DNA of 64,000 nt from an uncultured Bacteroidia bacterium (lineage in GTDB: Bacteria > Bacteroidota > Bacteroidia > Bacteroidales > F082), in contig CACYHP010000005.1 in the NCBI GenBank assembly GCA_902774295.1, forward strand, positions 62,001 through 126,000, read 5' to 3'. Below the pieces are notes generated by a model. The model searched no databases. It was not told where the DNA came from and saw only the letters and a list, made by a program, of their open reading frames with translations. Numbering within the stretch: the stretch's first letter is position 1; each line of letters opens with the position of its first letter. The translations under genes were made by a program, and so were the position numbers. This document shows positions 26,902 to 37,045 of the stretch, in pieces.

Positions 26902-27555
26902 ATGAGTAAAAAAGGTCTATCTTCTATCACGAAAAAGCTGATAATGGCTATCACCGGCGCCGGTCTGGTGCTTTTCCTGCTTTTTCATGGCGCGATGAAT
27001 GTCGTCTCTATTTTTTCAGAAGACGCTTATCGCTGGATTTGCGAGTTTTTAGGCGCGAATTGGTATGCAATAGTAGGAACAATAGGTTTGGCTGTTTTGA
27101 CGGCTTTACATATCATTTATGCCTTTATTCTGTCATATCAGAACTTCAAGGCACGTGGACGTCAGCGTTATGCCGTCAACGAACGTCCTGAAGGCGTGTC
27201 GTGGGCATCGAAAAACATGCTCGCTTTAGGCGCTTTCATCTTGTTCGGACTCGTGTTTCACCTTTATGACTTCTGGTCGAAGATGCAGCTCGCCGAGATA
27301 AAAGGCAACGCGCCAGTCGACGGCATCGACCAGATAAAATTCATTTTCTCGAACAACTATTTAAGCATCATGTACCTGCTATGGCTCATCGCGATATGGT
27401 TCCATCTCTCACACGGAATCGCCAGCGTGATGCAGTCGATAGGATGGAGCAACCATGTGTGGCAACGTCGCATAGAATTCCTCGGAAAACTCTTCGCCTT
27501 CATAATAGTAGCGATGTTTATGTCTGTTGTAATATATTATTGGTTAATTGTTTAA
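26902..27555 (+). CDS. frdC: Fumarate reductase/succinate dehydrogenase cytochrome b subunit
   Basis: A 217-residue integral membrane diheme-type subunit of the Bacteroidota quinol:fumarate oxidoreductase. Five membrane helices are visible (for example LIMAITGAGLVLFLLFHGAMNV, AIVGTIGLAVLTALHIIYAFIL and LFAFIIVAMFMSVVIYYWLI). Candidate heme-ligand histidines are in LLFHGAMN, ALHIIYAF, LVFHLYDF and IWFHLSHGIASV. It anchors the flavoprotein and iron-sulfur subunits encoded next. In an anaerobe the complex most likely reduces fumarate as the last step of succinate formation. Confidence 0.9.
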   Translation: MSKKGLSSITKKLIMAITGAGLVLFLLFHGAMNVVSIFSEDAYRWICEFLGANWYAIVGTIGLAVLTALHIIYAFILSYQNFKARGRQRYAVNERPEGVSWASKNMLALGAFILFGLVFHLYDFWSKMQLAEIKGNAPVDGIDQIKFIFSNNYLSIMYLLWLIAIWFHLSHGIASVMQSIGWSNHVWQRRIEFLGKLFAFIIVAMFMSVVIYYWLIV

Positions 27556-27600
27556 GGTATAAATATTAAAGTGTAACTTTAAAATTCAAACTCGGAAAAG

Positions 27601-29535
27601 ATGGAACTGAATTCAAAGATACCGGCAGGTCCTTTATCAGAAAAATGGACTAAATATAAGACCGAGCAGAAGCTTGTGAACCCTGCCAACAAGCGTAAGC
27701 TCGACATCATCGTTATCGGTACTGGCTTGGCTGGAGCATCGGCTGCTGCCTCTTTCGGCGAGATGGGGTTCAACGTCAAGGTGTTCTGCATCCAGGACAG
27801 CCCGCGACGCGCTCACAGCATCGCCGCACAAGGCGGAATCAACGCTGCAAAGAACTATCCTAACGATGGTGACAGCGTGCAACGTCTGTTCAACGACACC
27901 ATAAAAGGCGGCGACTACCGAGCACGTGAGGCTAACGTGTACCGTCTGGCAGAAGTCAGCAACAGCATTATCGACCAGTGTGTCGCTCAAGGCGTTCCTT
28001 TTGCACGCGATTATAGCGGATTGCTCGCAAACCGTTCATTCGGCGGCGCTCAGGTGTCGAGAACGTTTTATGCTAAGGGTCAGACCGGTCAACAGCTGCT
28101 TTTAGGCGCTTACGGGGCTCTCAGCAAGGAGATAGAGAAGGGGACGGTCAAGATGTACGCCCGCCGCGAGATGTTGGATGTCGTCGTCGTTGACGGCCGT
28201 GCACGCGGTGTTATCGTGCGTAACCTCGTCACAGGCGAGCTCGAGAGATATTCTGCACATGCCGTCGTCATCGCTTCTGGCGGCTACGGACGCGTGTTCT
28301 TCCTCTCGACAAATGCAATGTCATCAAACGGTTCCGCAGTCTGGCAGTGCTACAAGAAAGGCGCTTGCATGGCAAACCCTTGCTTCACACAGATTCACCC
28401 AACATGTATCCCAGTTCACGGCGATTACCAGTCAAAACTGACGCTGATGAGCGAGTCGCTGCGTAACGACGGCCGTATCTGGGTGCCTAAAGATGCCGAG
28501 AAAGCCCGTCTTCTCCGCGAAGGTAAGATTAAAGCTACCGATATCCCTGAAGAAGAACGCGACTACTACCTCGAACGTCGCTATCCTTCGTTTGGAAACC
28601 TCGTCCCTCGTGATGTGGCGTCACGCGCCGCAAAAGAGAGATGCGACGCCGGATACGGTGTAAACAATACCGGTCGTGCCGTTTATCTTGACTTCAAAGA
28701 AGCTATCCAACGTCTTGGCCGTCAAGCAGTTGAGGAGAAATATGGCAACCTCTTCGAGATGTACGAACGCATCGTCGACGAGAATCCTTACGTCACCCCG
28801 ATGATGATTTATCCTGCTGTCCATTATACCATGGGCGGTCTCTGGGTAGACTACGAGCTGCAGACAACGGTGAAAGGTCTGTTTGCTGCCGGTGAGGCTA
28901 ACTTCTCCGACCACGGAGCCAACCGTCTTGGCGCTTCTGCATTGATGCAGGGCCTCTCTGACGGATATTTCGTGCTTCCATACACCATGCAAAACTATCT
29001 CGCCGACCAAATCAACGTGCCGCATGTCAGTACCGATCTGAAAGAATTCGACGAGGCGGAAAACGCTGTGCGTCAAAAGATTACAAAGATTTTGTCCATA
29101 AATGGCGATATGACTGTCGATATGATTCACCGCCGTTTGGGACATATCATGTGGGAGAAAGTCGGCATGTCGCGTACCGAGCAGAGCCTCAAGGAAGCCA
29201 TCGAGGAGATCAAAGCTCTGAGAGCTGAATTCTGGCAGAAAGTGAAGGTGCCGAACGTCGATGGCATGAACACCGAGCTCGAGAAAGCCTTGCGTGTCGC
29301 TGATTTCCTTGAGATGGGCGAGCTCATCGCACGTGATGCCTTGATGCGTAACGAGTCATGTGGCGGTCACTTCCGTGCCGAATATCAGACTCCTGACGGC
29401 GAGGCGCAACGTGATGATGAACACTATGCCTTCGTCGCTGCCTATGAGTTCCAAGGTGTTGATAATGAGCCTATTCTGCACAAAGAAGAGCTTAAATTTG
29501 AAAATGTTGAACTGAAACAAAGAAATTATAAATAG
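27601..29535 (+). CDS. frdA: Fumarate reductase/succinate dehydrogenase flavoprotein subunit
   Basis: A 644-residue FAD subunit holding the dicarboxylate active site. The FAD-binding [17 protein letters not shown] follows an N-terminal extension of about 35 residues. The covalent-FAD histidine motif [14 protein letters not shown] is present, as are the substrate-site segments [19 protein letters not shown] and [12 protein letters not shown], and [14 protein letters not shown] of the FAD domain. Length and extension match the Bacteroidota non-classical enzyme. It lies 45 nt after the cytochrome b gene. Confidence 0.95.
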   Translation: MELNSKIPAGPLSEKWTKYKTEQKLVNPANKRKLDIIVIGTGLAGASAAASFGEMGFNVKVFCIQDSPRRAHSIAAQGGINAAKNYPNDGDSVQRLFNDTIKGGDYRAREANVYRLAEVSNSIIDQCVAQGVPFARDYSGLLANRSFGGAQVSRTFYAKGQTGQQLLLGAYGALSKEIEKGTVKMYARREMLDVVVVDGRARGVIVRNLVTGELERYSAHAVVIASGGYGRVFFLSTNAMSSNGSAVWQCYKKGACMANPCFTQIHPTCIPVHGDYQSKLTLMSESLRNDGRIWVPKDAEKARLLREGKIKATDIPEEERDYYLERRYPSFGNLVPRDVASRAAKERCDAGYGVNNTGRAVYLDFKEAIQRLGRQAVEEKYGNLFEMYERIVDENPYVTPMMIYPAVHYTMGGLWVDYELQTTVKGLFAAGEANFSDHGANRLGASALMQGLSDGYFVLPYTMQNYLADQINVPHVSTDLKEFDEAENAVRQKITKILSINGDMTVDMIHRRLGHIMWEKVGMSRTEQSLKEAIEEIKALRAEFWQKVKVPNVDGMNTELEKALRVADFLEMGELIARDALMRNESCGGHFRAEYQTPDGEAQRDDEHYAFVAAYEFQGVDNEPILHKEELKFENVELKQRNYK

Positions 29536-29544
29536 TTTTCTCCC

Positions 29545-29583
29545 GTCATTTCGACCGAAGCGAAGCGGAGTGGAGAAATCTTC
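29545..29583. repeat. REP-like element inside the frd operon
   Basis: GTCATTTCGACCGAAGCGAA continues as GCGGAGTGGAGAAATC. It lies between frdA and frdB, beginning 9 nt after the frdA stop and ending 22 nt before the frdB start. It belongs to the same family as 26783, 37046 and 37129. Confidence 0.65.
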
Positions 29584-29605
29584 TGCAAAAAGAAAGATAC
29601 AAATT

Positions 29606-30355
29606 ATGAATATAAAATTAAAAATCTGGCGCCAGCACAATGCTACTTCTAAAGGTCAATTCGTTGAATATCAATTAAATGATGTTCCTGCGGAGGCTTC
29701 ATTCTTGGAAATGTTGGATATCCTCAATGAGCAGCTCGTCTTGAAAGGCGAGGATCCGGTCACATTTGACCATGATTGTCGCGAAGGTATCTGCGGCGCC
29801 TGCGGATTATATATCAACGGACATCCTCACGGACGTTTTAAGAATACTACAACTTGCCAGCTGCACATGCGTAAGTTCAAAGACGGCGACACCATCACCG
29901 TCGAGCCATGGCGCTCGGAGGCGTTCCCGATCATCAAGGACTTGATGGTCGACCGTACGGCTCTCGATAAGATCATCCAGGCAGGTGGTTATATCTCAGT
30001 GCATACTGGCGGTGTCCCTGATGCCAACGCTATCCCGATCAACAAACATGACGCGGATCTGGCTATGGATGCCGCATCTTGCATAGGCTGCGGAGCCTGC
30101 GTGGCAGCATGTAAAAACGGCAGCGCCATGCTTTTCGTAGGCGCTAAGGTGTCGCAATTCGCGCTTCTCCCACAGGGTCAGATTGAGTCGGCAGACCGCG
30201 TGCAGAAGATGGTGGCACGCATGGATGAACTGGGATTCGGAAGCTGCTCTAACACCTACGTTTGCCAGGCTGAATGCCCGAAAGGCATCTCTGTGACCAA
30301 CATAGCACGCATGAATCGCCAGTTCTTGGCATCAAAGATAGCAGAACCGCTGTAG
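29606..30355 (+). CDS. frdB: Fumarate reductase/succinate dehydrogenase iron-sulfur subunit
   Basis: A 249-residue subunit that carries electrons between the FAD and the membrane hemes. The [2Fe-2S] ligands are in [19 protein letters not shown] with the last Cys in NTTTC; the [4Fe-4S]/[3Fe-4S] ligands are in [14 protein letters not shown] and CQAECPKGI. The start at 29606 (MNIKLKIW) is preferred; an upstream in-frame start at 29570 would lie inside the REP-like element. The gene ends 4 nt before the BatA-type gene. Confidence 0.95.
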   Translation: MNIKLKIWRQHNATSKGQFVEYQLNDVPAEASFLEMLDILNEQLVLKGEDPVTFDHDCREGICGACGLYINGHPHGRFKNTTTCQLHMRKFKDGDTITVEPWRSEAFPIIKDLMVDRTALDKIIQAGGYISVHTGGVPDANAIPINKHDADLAMDAASCIGCGACVAACKNGSAMLFVGAKVSQFALLPQGQIESADRVQKMVARMDELGFGSCSNTYVCQAECPKGISVTNIARMNRQFLASKIAEPL

Positions 30356-30359
30356 AGAC

Positions 30360-32357
30360 ATGGCTTTTCTCTACCCAAATATGCTCTTCGGTCTTTTCGC
30401 GCTTGCGATACCGATCATTATCCATCTGTTTAACTTCAGACGGCATAAAATCGTGTATTTCAGCAACACAGCGACGCTCAAGACGATAGAGCAGGAGAAC
30501 GCCAAGACGAAGAAGCTGAAGTACATTATCTCATTGATAATGAGGATGTTATTCATTGCTGGACTTGTTTTCGCTTTTGCGTATCCTTACAATCCTGAGC
30601 AGAAGCTGAAAGTTGACGATGCCGACAATCTGGTGGCAGTTTATATCGATAACTCCATGTCGATGCACAGTCAGTCATCGGAGATCTCGCTGATTGAGGA
30701 TGCGAGAGCTTCGGCGCGCAAAATAGTCAGTAATATCAGCCCTTCGCAGAGGTTTGTGCTGCTTACTAACAGCCGTCAGCCAGACAACGAATACCCGATG
30801 AACCAGGACGAGATGCTGATGAGCATCGATGCGATGCAAACTGAGGCTTCTCCAATGAGTTTCAATAACTTATATGAGAATCTGCAGATGATAATGAAGC
30901 GTAACGGCTTCAAATCCGCCTCTTTGTTCATGTATTCCGACTTCCAGGACAACATGATGAGAGTGGATGGCCTCGTCGCTGACTCCGCTATACAGCTTGT
31001 CGCAATGCCGTTAAAGTCTGATTATCAACAGAATATATATATCGACACAGTGTGGCTTTCGTCGCCGATTTTGCAAAAAGGTCTTGCGAATGAAATCAAT
31101 GTGCGCGTTGTAAACGAAAGTGGGAAAGACATTAACGGTCTTCCTGTTAATTTCGAAATCGATAGTAAGTCAGTGGCATTCAATACGATAGATATACCGG
31201 CAAACGATAAAAACGAGGTCGCAATGCAATTTGTACTGCACGATTCCGGTGAAAACAACGCTACCGTTTCCATCAACGATTATCCAATCACATTTGATGA
31301 CACCTATAATTTCGTTTTGAATGTCCGTCCGATCATCAAAATCGTGGAATTATCTGCTGGCGTTGGCGATTTGTCGATAAAAACATTGTTTTCAAACGAT
31401 TCATTGTTCGATTACCAGGTGATGAATCCTTATCGCATCGATCAGCAATATCTTTCCGATTGTCAAATGGTTGTTGTCGATGGCGACGCAAATTTAAATG
31501 AGACGATGTGGCAGACCATTATTGATTTTGCAAACAATGGGGGAAGTGTTGTCGTGTTCCCTTCGGAGGTCTCTGATAAATCAAATTTATCCGATGACAC
31601 CTTAAGCATCAGTACCATCTCATCCCACCATGAATTCTTCTCAGATATCTTCGTCAACATCCCAAACAATGCCGATCTCCCAAGGGTTTATAAGCACGTT
31701 CAAATAGATAAAAAGCGTTTTTATAATACTCTGACACTCATTTCTTTACAAAATGGTACTTCATTCTTTACTTTAAGTAAGATTGGAGGCGGAAATGTCT
31801 TCAGTTTTGCATCGCAATTTGGTAAAGATTGGACTAATTTTGCAGACAATGCGCTGTTCGTTCCGATCATGTACAAGGTCGCAATGCTGGGTGGTCAGAT
31901 GGGTCGTTTGTCATACACTTTGGGTGTTGATAAAGACATTTTAATCAACGATCTGACCGCTTTTTCTGATGGCGATGTCCGCATTCGTGACGCTCAAGGC
32001 AGTTTTGAGATGATTCCTATGGTCGAGATGCGCAACAACCGAGCGTTGATAAGGCTTTACGATGAATTGCCTGGCGCTGGTTTTTACACAGTCAACAAAG
32101 GCGATGAAGTAATCGAGACGACAGCTTGGAACGATAGCCGTAAAGAATCGAAAATGAAGTTTTTGGATAGGGAAGAAGTTGATAAATTGTTGAAAGACAA
32201 AGGTTTGAATGTCCTTGCCGTGATGAAAGCTGATGAGATTCATTCAAACGACATGATGGAAATGATGGTACGCCGTTCGATGCTGTGGAAGTCGTTCATT
32301 ATCTTGGCGTTGATATCTTTGTTGATAGAAATTTTGGTTTTGCGTTTTTGGAAATAA
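30360..32357 (+). CDS. BatA-domain/VWA membrane protein
   Basis: A 665-residue membrane protein. The N-terminus is a BatA-type region with two membrane segments (LYPNMLFGLFALAIPIIIHLF, LIMRMLFIAGLVFAFAYPY) separated by a short basic loop (FRRHKIVYFSN). A von Willebrand A-like domain follows, with a MIDAS-type DNSMSMHS (about residue 98). The rest is a large beta-rich domain, closed by a C-terminal helix (SFIILALISLLIEILVL). Such proteins accompany aerotolerance-type (Bat) operons or stand alone in Bacteroidota; the role is unknown. Its start is 4 nt after frdB, so it may be read through from the frd promoter. Confidence 0.8.
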   Translation: MAFLYPNMLFGLFALAIPIIIHLFNFRRHKIVYFSNTATLKTIEQENAKTKKLKYIISLIMRMLFIAGLVFAFAYPYNPEQKLKVDDADNLVAVYIDNSMSMHSQSSEISLIEDARASARKIVSNISPSQRFVLLTNSRQPDNEYPMNQDEMLMSIDAMQTEASPMSFNNLYENLQMIMKRNGFKSASLFMYSDFQDNMMRVDGLVADSAIQLVAMPLKSDYQQNIYIDTVWLSSPILQKGLANEINVRVVNESGKDINGLPVNFEIDSKSVAFNTIDIPANDKNEVAMQFVLHDSGENNATVSINDYPITFDDTYNFVLNVRPIIKIVELSAGVGDLSIKTLFSNDSLFDYQVMNPYRIDQQYLSDCQMVVVDGDANLNETMWQTIIDFANNGGSVVVFPSEVSDKSNLSDDTLSISTISSHHEFFSDIFVNIPNNADLPRVYKHVQIDKKRFYNTLTLISLQNGTSFFTLSKIGGGNVFSFASQFGKDWTNFADNALFVPIMYKVAMLGGQMGRLSYTLGVDKDILINDLTAFSDGDVRIRDAQGSFEMIPMVEMRNNRALIRLYDELPGAGFYTVNKGDEVIETTAWNDSRKESKMKFLDREEVDKLLKDKGLNVLAVMKADEIHSNDMMEMMVRRSMLWKSFIILALISLLIEILVLRFWK

Positions 32358-32366
32358 AATTTTTAT

Positions 32367-32374
32367 TATCTTTG
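32367..32374 (+). promoter_or_regulatory. -7 promoter element of parC
   Basis: TATCTTTG 26 nt upstream of the start codon. Confidence 0.6.
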
Positions 32375-32400
32375 AAGTTTGAAAAAAGTAAGCGAGCAAT

Positions 32401-35205
32401 ATGAGTGATTTTGACGACGAAAATATTGATAATCAGGAACTTGAAGAGATAAACGAGATTGGTGACGATGTCACGCAAGTGCTTGACGGCTTCGATCCGA
32501 CGGCGGAAGAGGAGTCGGGAATGCTTGTGCAGTCGGGCGATGGCTACCGTATCGTGCCTCTGAAGGGCATGTTCGAGAACTGGTTTCTCGACTATTCATC
32601 GTATGTCATCCTCGACCGTGCTGTGCCTGAGATTGACGACGGCTTGAAGCCTGTGCAGCGCCGTATCCTGCATTCCATGAAGGAAATCGACGACGGTCGC
32701 TACAACAAGGTGGCTAATATCGTGGGTAACACCATGAAATACCACCCTCACGGCGATGCTTCCATCGGCGACGCACTCGTGAATCTCGGTCAGAAAGACC
32801 TTCTCATCGACTGCCAAGGTAACTGGGGTAATATCCTCACCGGCGACGGTGCAGCGGCTCCACGTTACATCGAGGCACGTCTGTCAAAATTCGCTCTTGA
32901 CGTGGTTTTCAACCCGAAAACGACGGATTGGACGTTCTCTTACGACGGCCGTAACAAAGAGCCTATCTCGCTTCCTGTGAAGTTCCCGTTGCTGCTTTTC
33001 CAAGGCGCTATGGGTATCGCGGTGGGTTTGAAATCGGAGATTCTGCCGCATAACTTCAATGAACTCATCGACGCTTCCATCGCTTACCTCAAAGACGAGC
33101 CTTTTGAGCTCTATCCTGACTTCCAGACAGGTGGTTTGATCGATGTCAGAGGCTACAACGACGGTGGCCGCGGTTCAAGAGTGCAGGTGAGAGCTAAAAT
33201 CTCACAACTCGACAAAAAGACATTGGTAATCACTGAGATACCATACGGAACGACGACAGAGACATTGATTCAGTCAATCACTCAAGCTGGTGAAAAAGGT
33301 AAGATCAAGATTCGTCGTGTCGATGATAATACTTCGAAAAACGCTGAAATCGTTATACATCTCGCTCCGGGCGTCTCGCCAGACCAGACTATCGACGCAC
33401 TTTATGCTTTCACGAAGTGCCAGGTCAAGCTGAACAGCCTCTGCACATGTGTTATCCATAACGATAAACCTGAATTTACGACTGTTTCAGCCATTTTAAG
33501 GCACAATACCGACCATACACTCGATTTGTTGAGCTGGGAGCTTCAAAATACTCTCGAAGAGCTTGAGGGTCAATGGCATTGGATTTCACTCGAGAAGATA
33601 TTCTTTGAGAAACGTCTATACAAGATTTTGGAAAAAGACGCTCCGAGTTTCGACGCCCAGGTAGATGCCATCGAGAAGGCGTTCGACCCGTACCGTGAGC
33701 AACTGAAGAAAGAAATAACTCGCGATGACGTGCTCAAGCTTTGTGAGAAACCGGTTCGTAAAATCTCCAAATTCGATATCAAAAAGGCTGAGGATCAATT
33801 GCTTGACATCGAGAAACAGATCGAGCAGGTGAAATACGACCTCGACCATATCGTGGATTACACCATCCATTATTTCGAGGAGATGAAGAGAAAATACGGC
33901 AAGGGACGCGAGCGTAAAACCGAAATCCGTAACTTCGACAACATTTCCGCAGTGGCAGTGGCGGCTAACAACGAGAAACTGTACGTCAACAAAGAAGAAG
34001 GTTTCATCTGTAACTCAGCGGGAATCAAGAAGGAACAGAACAAGGATGCTTACGGTTTTGTTTGCGACTGCTCCGACATCGACGATGTCATCGTGTTCCG
34101 TGAAAACGGCACGTTCTCGGTGGTTAAGCTGCAACCTAAGCTCTTCGTAGGTCCTGAAAAGATAATCTACGCCAACATCTATCATAAAGGCGACAAACGC
34201 ACGATTTACAACATGGCTTATCGCAACGGACAGCCAGGAAATCCTTATTATGTCAAGCGTTTCTACGTCGACGGCATCACTCACGACAAGATTTATGACC
34301 TGACGATGGGTGAGCCGGGCTCAAAAGTGGCGTATTTCTCAGCAAATCCTAACGGAGAAGCTGAAGTCATCAAGGTGATGCTGCGTCCGGCTCCGAAGCT
34401 CAAGAAGCTGTCGTTCGACTACGATTTCGCCACTTTGGACATCAAAGGACGTGGAAGTAGGGGTAATAAGCTCACAAATCACAGCGTAAACCGCATTTTT
34501 AAGCGCGAGGAAGGCGTTTCGACCCTCTCGGCAAGGGAAATATGGTACGACGACACTGTGAAGCGTCTGAACGCCGATGGACGCGGTGTTTCGATAGGAA
34601 GATATTCGGGCAACGACAGAATCATGCAGATCCATGCCAACGGCGAGTTCCGTCTCACGAACTTCGACCTCTCAACGCATTTCGACGACGACATGACGAT
34701 GATTTTCAAGTTCGAGCCTGAGACGATATTCACTGTCTTGTACATTGAGGCTGAGACTAAGTTGATGTATATCAAGAGGTTCACTGTTGAAGAAGACACT
34801 CCTCTCAACAAACGAATCTCGTTCATCGGTGAAGGTGAAGATGCCAAATTTATTGCCGTCAACATGGATGTTTTACCAAGATTGTTGCTGAAATTCAATG
34901 ACGGTGTAAGCGGCAAACACTTTGAGGATGAAGAGGTTAACGTCGACGAATACATCAGCGTGAAGAGCTATAAGGCAAAAGGCAAGCGCCTCTCGGTGCA
35001 CGACGTGAACTACTACGAGTTCCTGGAGCCGTTTGAGGTGCCAGAGCCTCCAGCGGAAGAGGAGCCTGAAGAGCCTCTCGCAGATAACGCAGAAACTGCA
35101 GAAATTGTTGAAGAATCTTCGTCAGAAAACTCTAATATCCCTAGTGTCTTTAGTGACCCTAATGATAACGATAACAATAACGACGGACAATTAACGTTAT
35201 TCTAA
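32401..35205 (+). CDS. parC: DNA topoisomerase IV subunit A
   Basis: A 934-residue type IIA topoisomerase cleavage subunit. An acidic N-terminal extension of about 45 residues precedes the winged-helix/breakage-reunion core (FLDYSSYVILDRAVPEIDDGLKPVQRRIL, about 60-90). The active-site tyrosine lies in GAAAPRYIEARLS (about 160). A long coiled-coil arm (about 430-490) and a degenerate beta-pinwheel C-terminal domain follow. The last 60 residues are acidic and of low complexity (PEPPAEEEPEEPLAD ... NDNDNNND). It lacks a clear GyrA box. No parE is adjacent. Confidence 0.93.
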   Translation: MSDFDDENIDNQELEEINEIGDDVTQVLDGFDPTAEEESGMLVQSGDGYRIVPLKGMFENWFLDYSSYVILDRAVPEIDDGLKPVQRRILHSMKEIDDGRYNKVANIVGNTMKYHPHGDASIGDALVNLGQKDLLIDCQGNWGNILTGDGAAAPRYIEARLSKFALDVVFNPKTTDWTFSYDGRNKEPISLPVKFPLLLFQGAMGIAVGLKSEILPHNFNELIDASIAYLKDEPFELYPDFQTGGLIDVRGYNDGGRGSRVQVRAKISQLDKKTLVITEIPYGTTTETLIQSITQAGEKGKIKIRRVDDNTSKNAEIVIHLAPGVSPDQTIDALYAFTKCQVKLNSLCTCVIHNDKPEFTTVSAILRHNTDHTLDLLSWELQNTLEELEGQWHWISLEKIFFEKRLYKILEKDAPSFDAQVDAIEKAFDPYREQLKKEITRDDVLKLCEKPVRKISKFDIKKAEDQLLDIEKQIEQVKYDLDHIVDYTIHYFEEMKRKYGKGRERKTEIRNFDNISAVAVAANNEKLYVNKEEGFICNSAGIKKEQNKDAYGFVCDCSDIDDVIVFRENGTFSVVKLQPKLFVGPEKIIYANIYHKGDKRTIYNMAYRNGQPGNPYYVKRFYVDGITHDKIYDLTMGEPGSKVAYFSANPNGEAEVIKVMLRPAPKLKKLSFDYDFATLDIKGRGSRGNKLTNHSVNRIFKREEGVSTLSAREIWYDDTVKRLNADGRGVSIGRYSGNDRIMQIHANGEFRLTNFDLSTHFDDDMTMIFKFEPETIFTVLYIEAETKLMYIKRFTVEEDTPLNKRISFIGEGEDAKFIAVNMDVLPRLLLKFNDGVSGKHFEDEEVNVDEYISVKSYKAKGKRLSVHDVNYYEFLEPFEVPEPPAEEEPEEPLADNAETAEIVEESSSENSNIPSVFSDPNDNDNNNDGQLTLF

Positions 35206-35207
35206 AT

Positions 35208-36020
35208 ATGAAAAACAAACATTTATTCATAATTGCAGCGTTAATCATATTGCTTGCCGCTTGTTCCGAGCAGCACGGTATCGCACGCCGTTTTGTAAAA
35301 AACAACCGCAAAACTGTCGTGGCTTTATATGTCCCTCAAAGGTTGGTGAAGAGGAATATGAGGAACGATTCAATACCGGAACATCTTGCTGATTCATCAC
35401 TTCAGGTGCACATCGAATACCTTGAAAATCAAGTTAAAGTAATAGATAAAATAGATGATGATAAGTTCTTGGATATCATCTATTTAAATATGAAGAAAAC
35501 TTTGAATGATTATGGCTTGGAAGTGGAGTATTGGGAGGATAGTATCTCGCAACCTGACTCGACACATTGGGTGATTGAGATACCTCGAATTGAGGTGACC
35601 GAGGCATGGGAAAATCAGAAGTTTTGTGAATGGATTTATGAGAATCGATACTGCATGGATGTGCCTATCGATATGGTGAATGTGGCAGCTTGGTTCGATC
35701 TCGCCAATGATACCACATATATGATGGCATTTACCGAGCAGAACTATTTCAACAATACAGATGTGGATTTTGACATTGATTATCAAACGAATAAGGTTTA
35801 TGCAAAGACTTATTGCGACACTATAAACATCGACGGCTTTTATAAATTCGCCTCAGTTTTAGGTCGCCTCTATGCCGGCTATTGCTATGACTTTATGATG
35901 AACAAATACATTGATAATCATGAAGTTGGCGCGATAGATACAATAAATCGTTACCGTTACGACCCATACGAAAGGTATTTCTATCAGACTCAACGCGATT
36001 ATCTTATCGAGATAAAATGA
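35208..36020 (+). CDS. Lipoprotein of unknown function downstream of parC
   Basis: A 270-residue lipoprotein (IAALIILLAACSEQHG) that starts 2 nt after the parC stop, so it is co-transcribed and perhaps translationally coupled. A basic segment follows the lipobox (ARRFVKNNRKTVVALYVPQRLVKRN). The rest is mixed alpha/beta with an acidic middle (VKVIDKIDDDKFLDII) and many Tyr/Asp near the C-terminus. I recognise no family. The tight coupling to a topoisomerase gene is conserved-looking but may be only positional. Confidence 0.7.
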   Translation: MKNKHLFIIAALIILLAACSEQHGIARRFVKNNRKTVVALYVPQRLVKRNMRNDSIPEHLADSSLQVHIEYLENQVKVIDKIDDDKFLDIIYLNMKKTLNDYGLEVEYWEDSISQPDSTHWVIEIPRIEVTEAWENQKFCEWIYENRYCMDVPIDMVNVAAWFDLANDTTYMMAFTEQNYFNNTDVDFDIDYQTNKVYAKTYCDTINIDGFYKFASVLGRLYAGYCYDFMMNKYIDNHEVGAIDTINRYRYDPYERYFYQTQRDYLIEIK

Positions 36021-36060
36021 CGGTTAAGAAAAACGCTTCGCTCGAAAGCATGTTAATAAC

Positions 36061-36107
36061 TAATGGCTAACGGCTAATGGCTAACGGCTAACGGCTAACG
36101 GCTAAAG
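36061..36107. repeat. Heptamer array TAATGGC/TAACGGC (TTAGCC[A/G] inverse)
   Basis: Seven consecutive heptamers reading TAATGGC or TAACGGC. The reverse complement is the TTAGCC[A/G] unit found after nfnAB at 23390. The array overlaps the stop codon of cdaA and fills the gap between convergent genes. Confidence 0.7.
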
Positions 36108-36902
36108 TCTCTTCCTTCCCTGAATCTCTTTTATTTTCGCTTTCATCTCGTTAGGTTTTACGTCGGTGACTTTACCGTCGAAAACGATGCGGATGCTGCC
36201 GGTTTCTTCGGAGACGACCAAAACTATGCAGTCGTGGGTCTCGGAAACGCCGATTCCTGAACGGTGACGCAGACCGTAACTGCCTGGTAATCTTGTCTGT
36301 TGCGTGATAGGAAGGATGCAGCGAGCAGCTACAATTTTGTTTTTCGAGATGACCATAGCGCCATCGTGGAGCGGGCTGTTTTTAAAGAAAATATTCTCAA
36401 GCAAAGGCTTGCTGATGACAGCGTCGATGACCACGCCTGTGTCGATAATGTCTTGTAAATCATTCTCTTGCGTGAGAAGAATCAACGCACCGACCTTTCC
36501 TTCACCCATCGAGATACACGCCTCGCAGATTGGGTCGAGGTCTGTCTCGTCAGATTCCTTGTAAGTCACTCCAAAATGCGCGAAAAACCTGCGGAATCCG
36601 ATGGCGAACTTGGATGTTCCGATGCTTAGTAAAAACCGACGGATTTCAGGTTGGAAGATGATAATCAGCGCGATGAAACCGACGTTGACGAAAGCTCCGA
36701 GGATGTAGGTGAGGAGCTCCATGTGCAGCAATGTCACGATTTTAAGGCCGATAATCACCGCCACGATGCCGATGAAGATGTTGATCGCCGTGCTTCCTTT
36801 TACCAGTGTATAAAGGAAATACAGCAACAATCCCACCAGAAATATATCCAGAATGTCCAAGACACGAATCTGAATGAAAGCGCTTATCATCAAGTCAACC
36901 AT
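36102..36902 (-). CDS. cdaA: Diadenylate cyclase CdaA (c-di-AMP synthase)
   Basis: A 266-residue membrane diadenylate cyclase that makes the second messenger c-di-AMP from two ATP. Three membrane helices occupy about residues 10-80 (LDIFLVGLLLYFLYTLVKGS, NIFIGIVAVIIGLKIVTLL, YILGAFVNVGFIALIIIFQP). The DisA_N catalytic domain has both signature motifs, DGA in SPLHDGAMVISKN and RHR in GLRHRSGIGVSE. It is usually an osmotic or cell-wall homeostasis enzyme. It has its own promoter and its stop abuts a heptamer array. Confidence 0.95.
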   Translation of the reverse strand: MVDLMISAFIQIRVLDILDIFLVGLLLYFLYTLVKGSTAINIFIGIVAVIIGLKIVTLLHMELLTYILGAFVNVGFIALIIIFQPEIRRFLLSIGTSKFAIGFRRFFAHFGVTYKESDETDLDPICEACISMGEGKVGALILLTQENDLQDIIDTGVVIDAVISKPLLENIFFKNSPLHDGAMVISKNKIVAARCILPITQQTRLPGSYGLRHRSGIGVSETHDCIVLVVSEETGSIRIVFDGKVTDVKPNEMKAKIKEIQGRKRL

Positions 36903-36920
36903 AACGTTAGAATTAACTCA

Positions 36921-36928
36921 CAAAAATA
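36921..36928 (-). promoter_or_regulatory. -7 promoter element of cdaA
   Basis: TATTTTTG on the minus strand (CAAAAATA as written), 18 nt upstream of the start. Confidence 0.55.
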
Positions 36929-37045
36929 CAAATATTTTTTATATGGGTCGCCTGACGGCGAGAAATCTTTCAAAATCTTATAAAAAATCTTTCAAAATCA
37001 TCTTCCATTCATCTTTTTTTGTCGTCTTCGGCGAGTAATCTTGTT

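Noticed and set aside
23390..36107. Heptamer arrays as CRISPR
   Set aside because: Units are 7 nt, directly tandem and without spacers; no cas genes are near.
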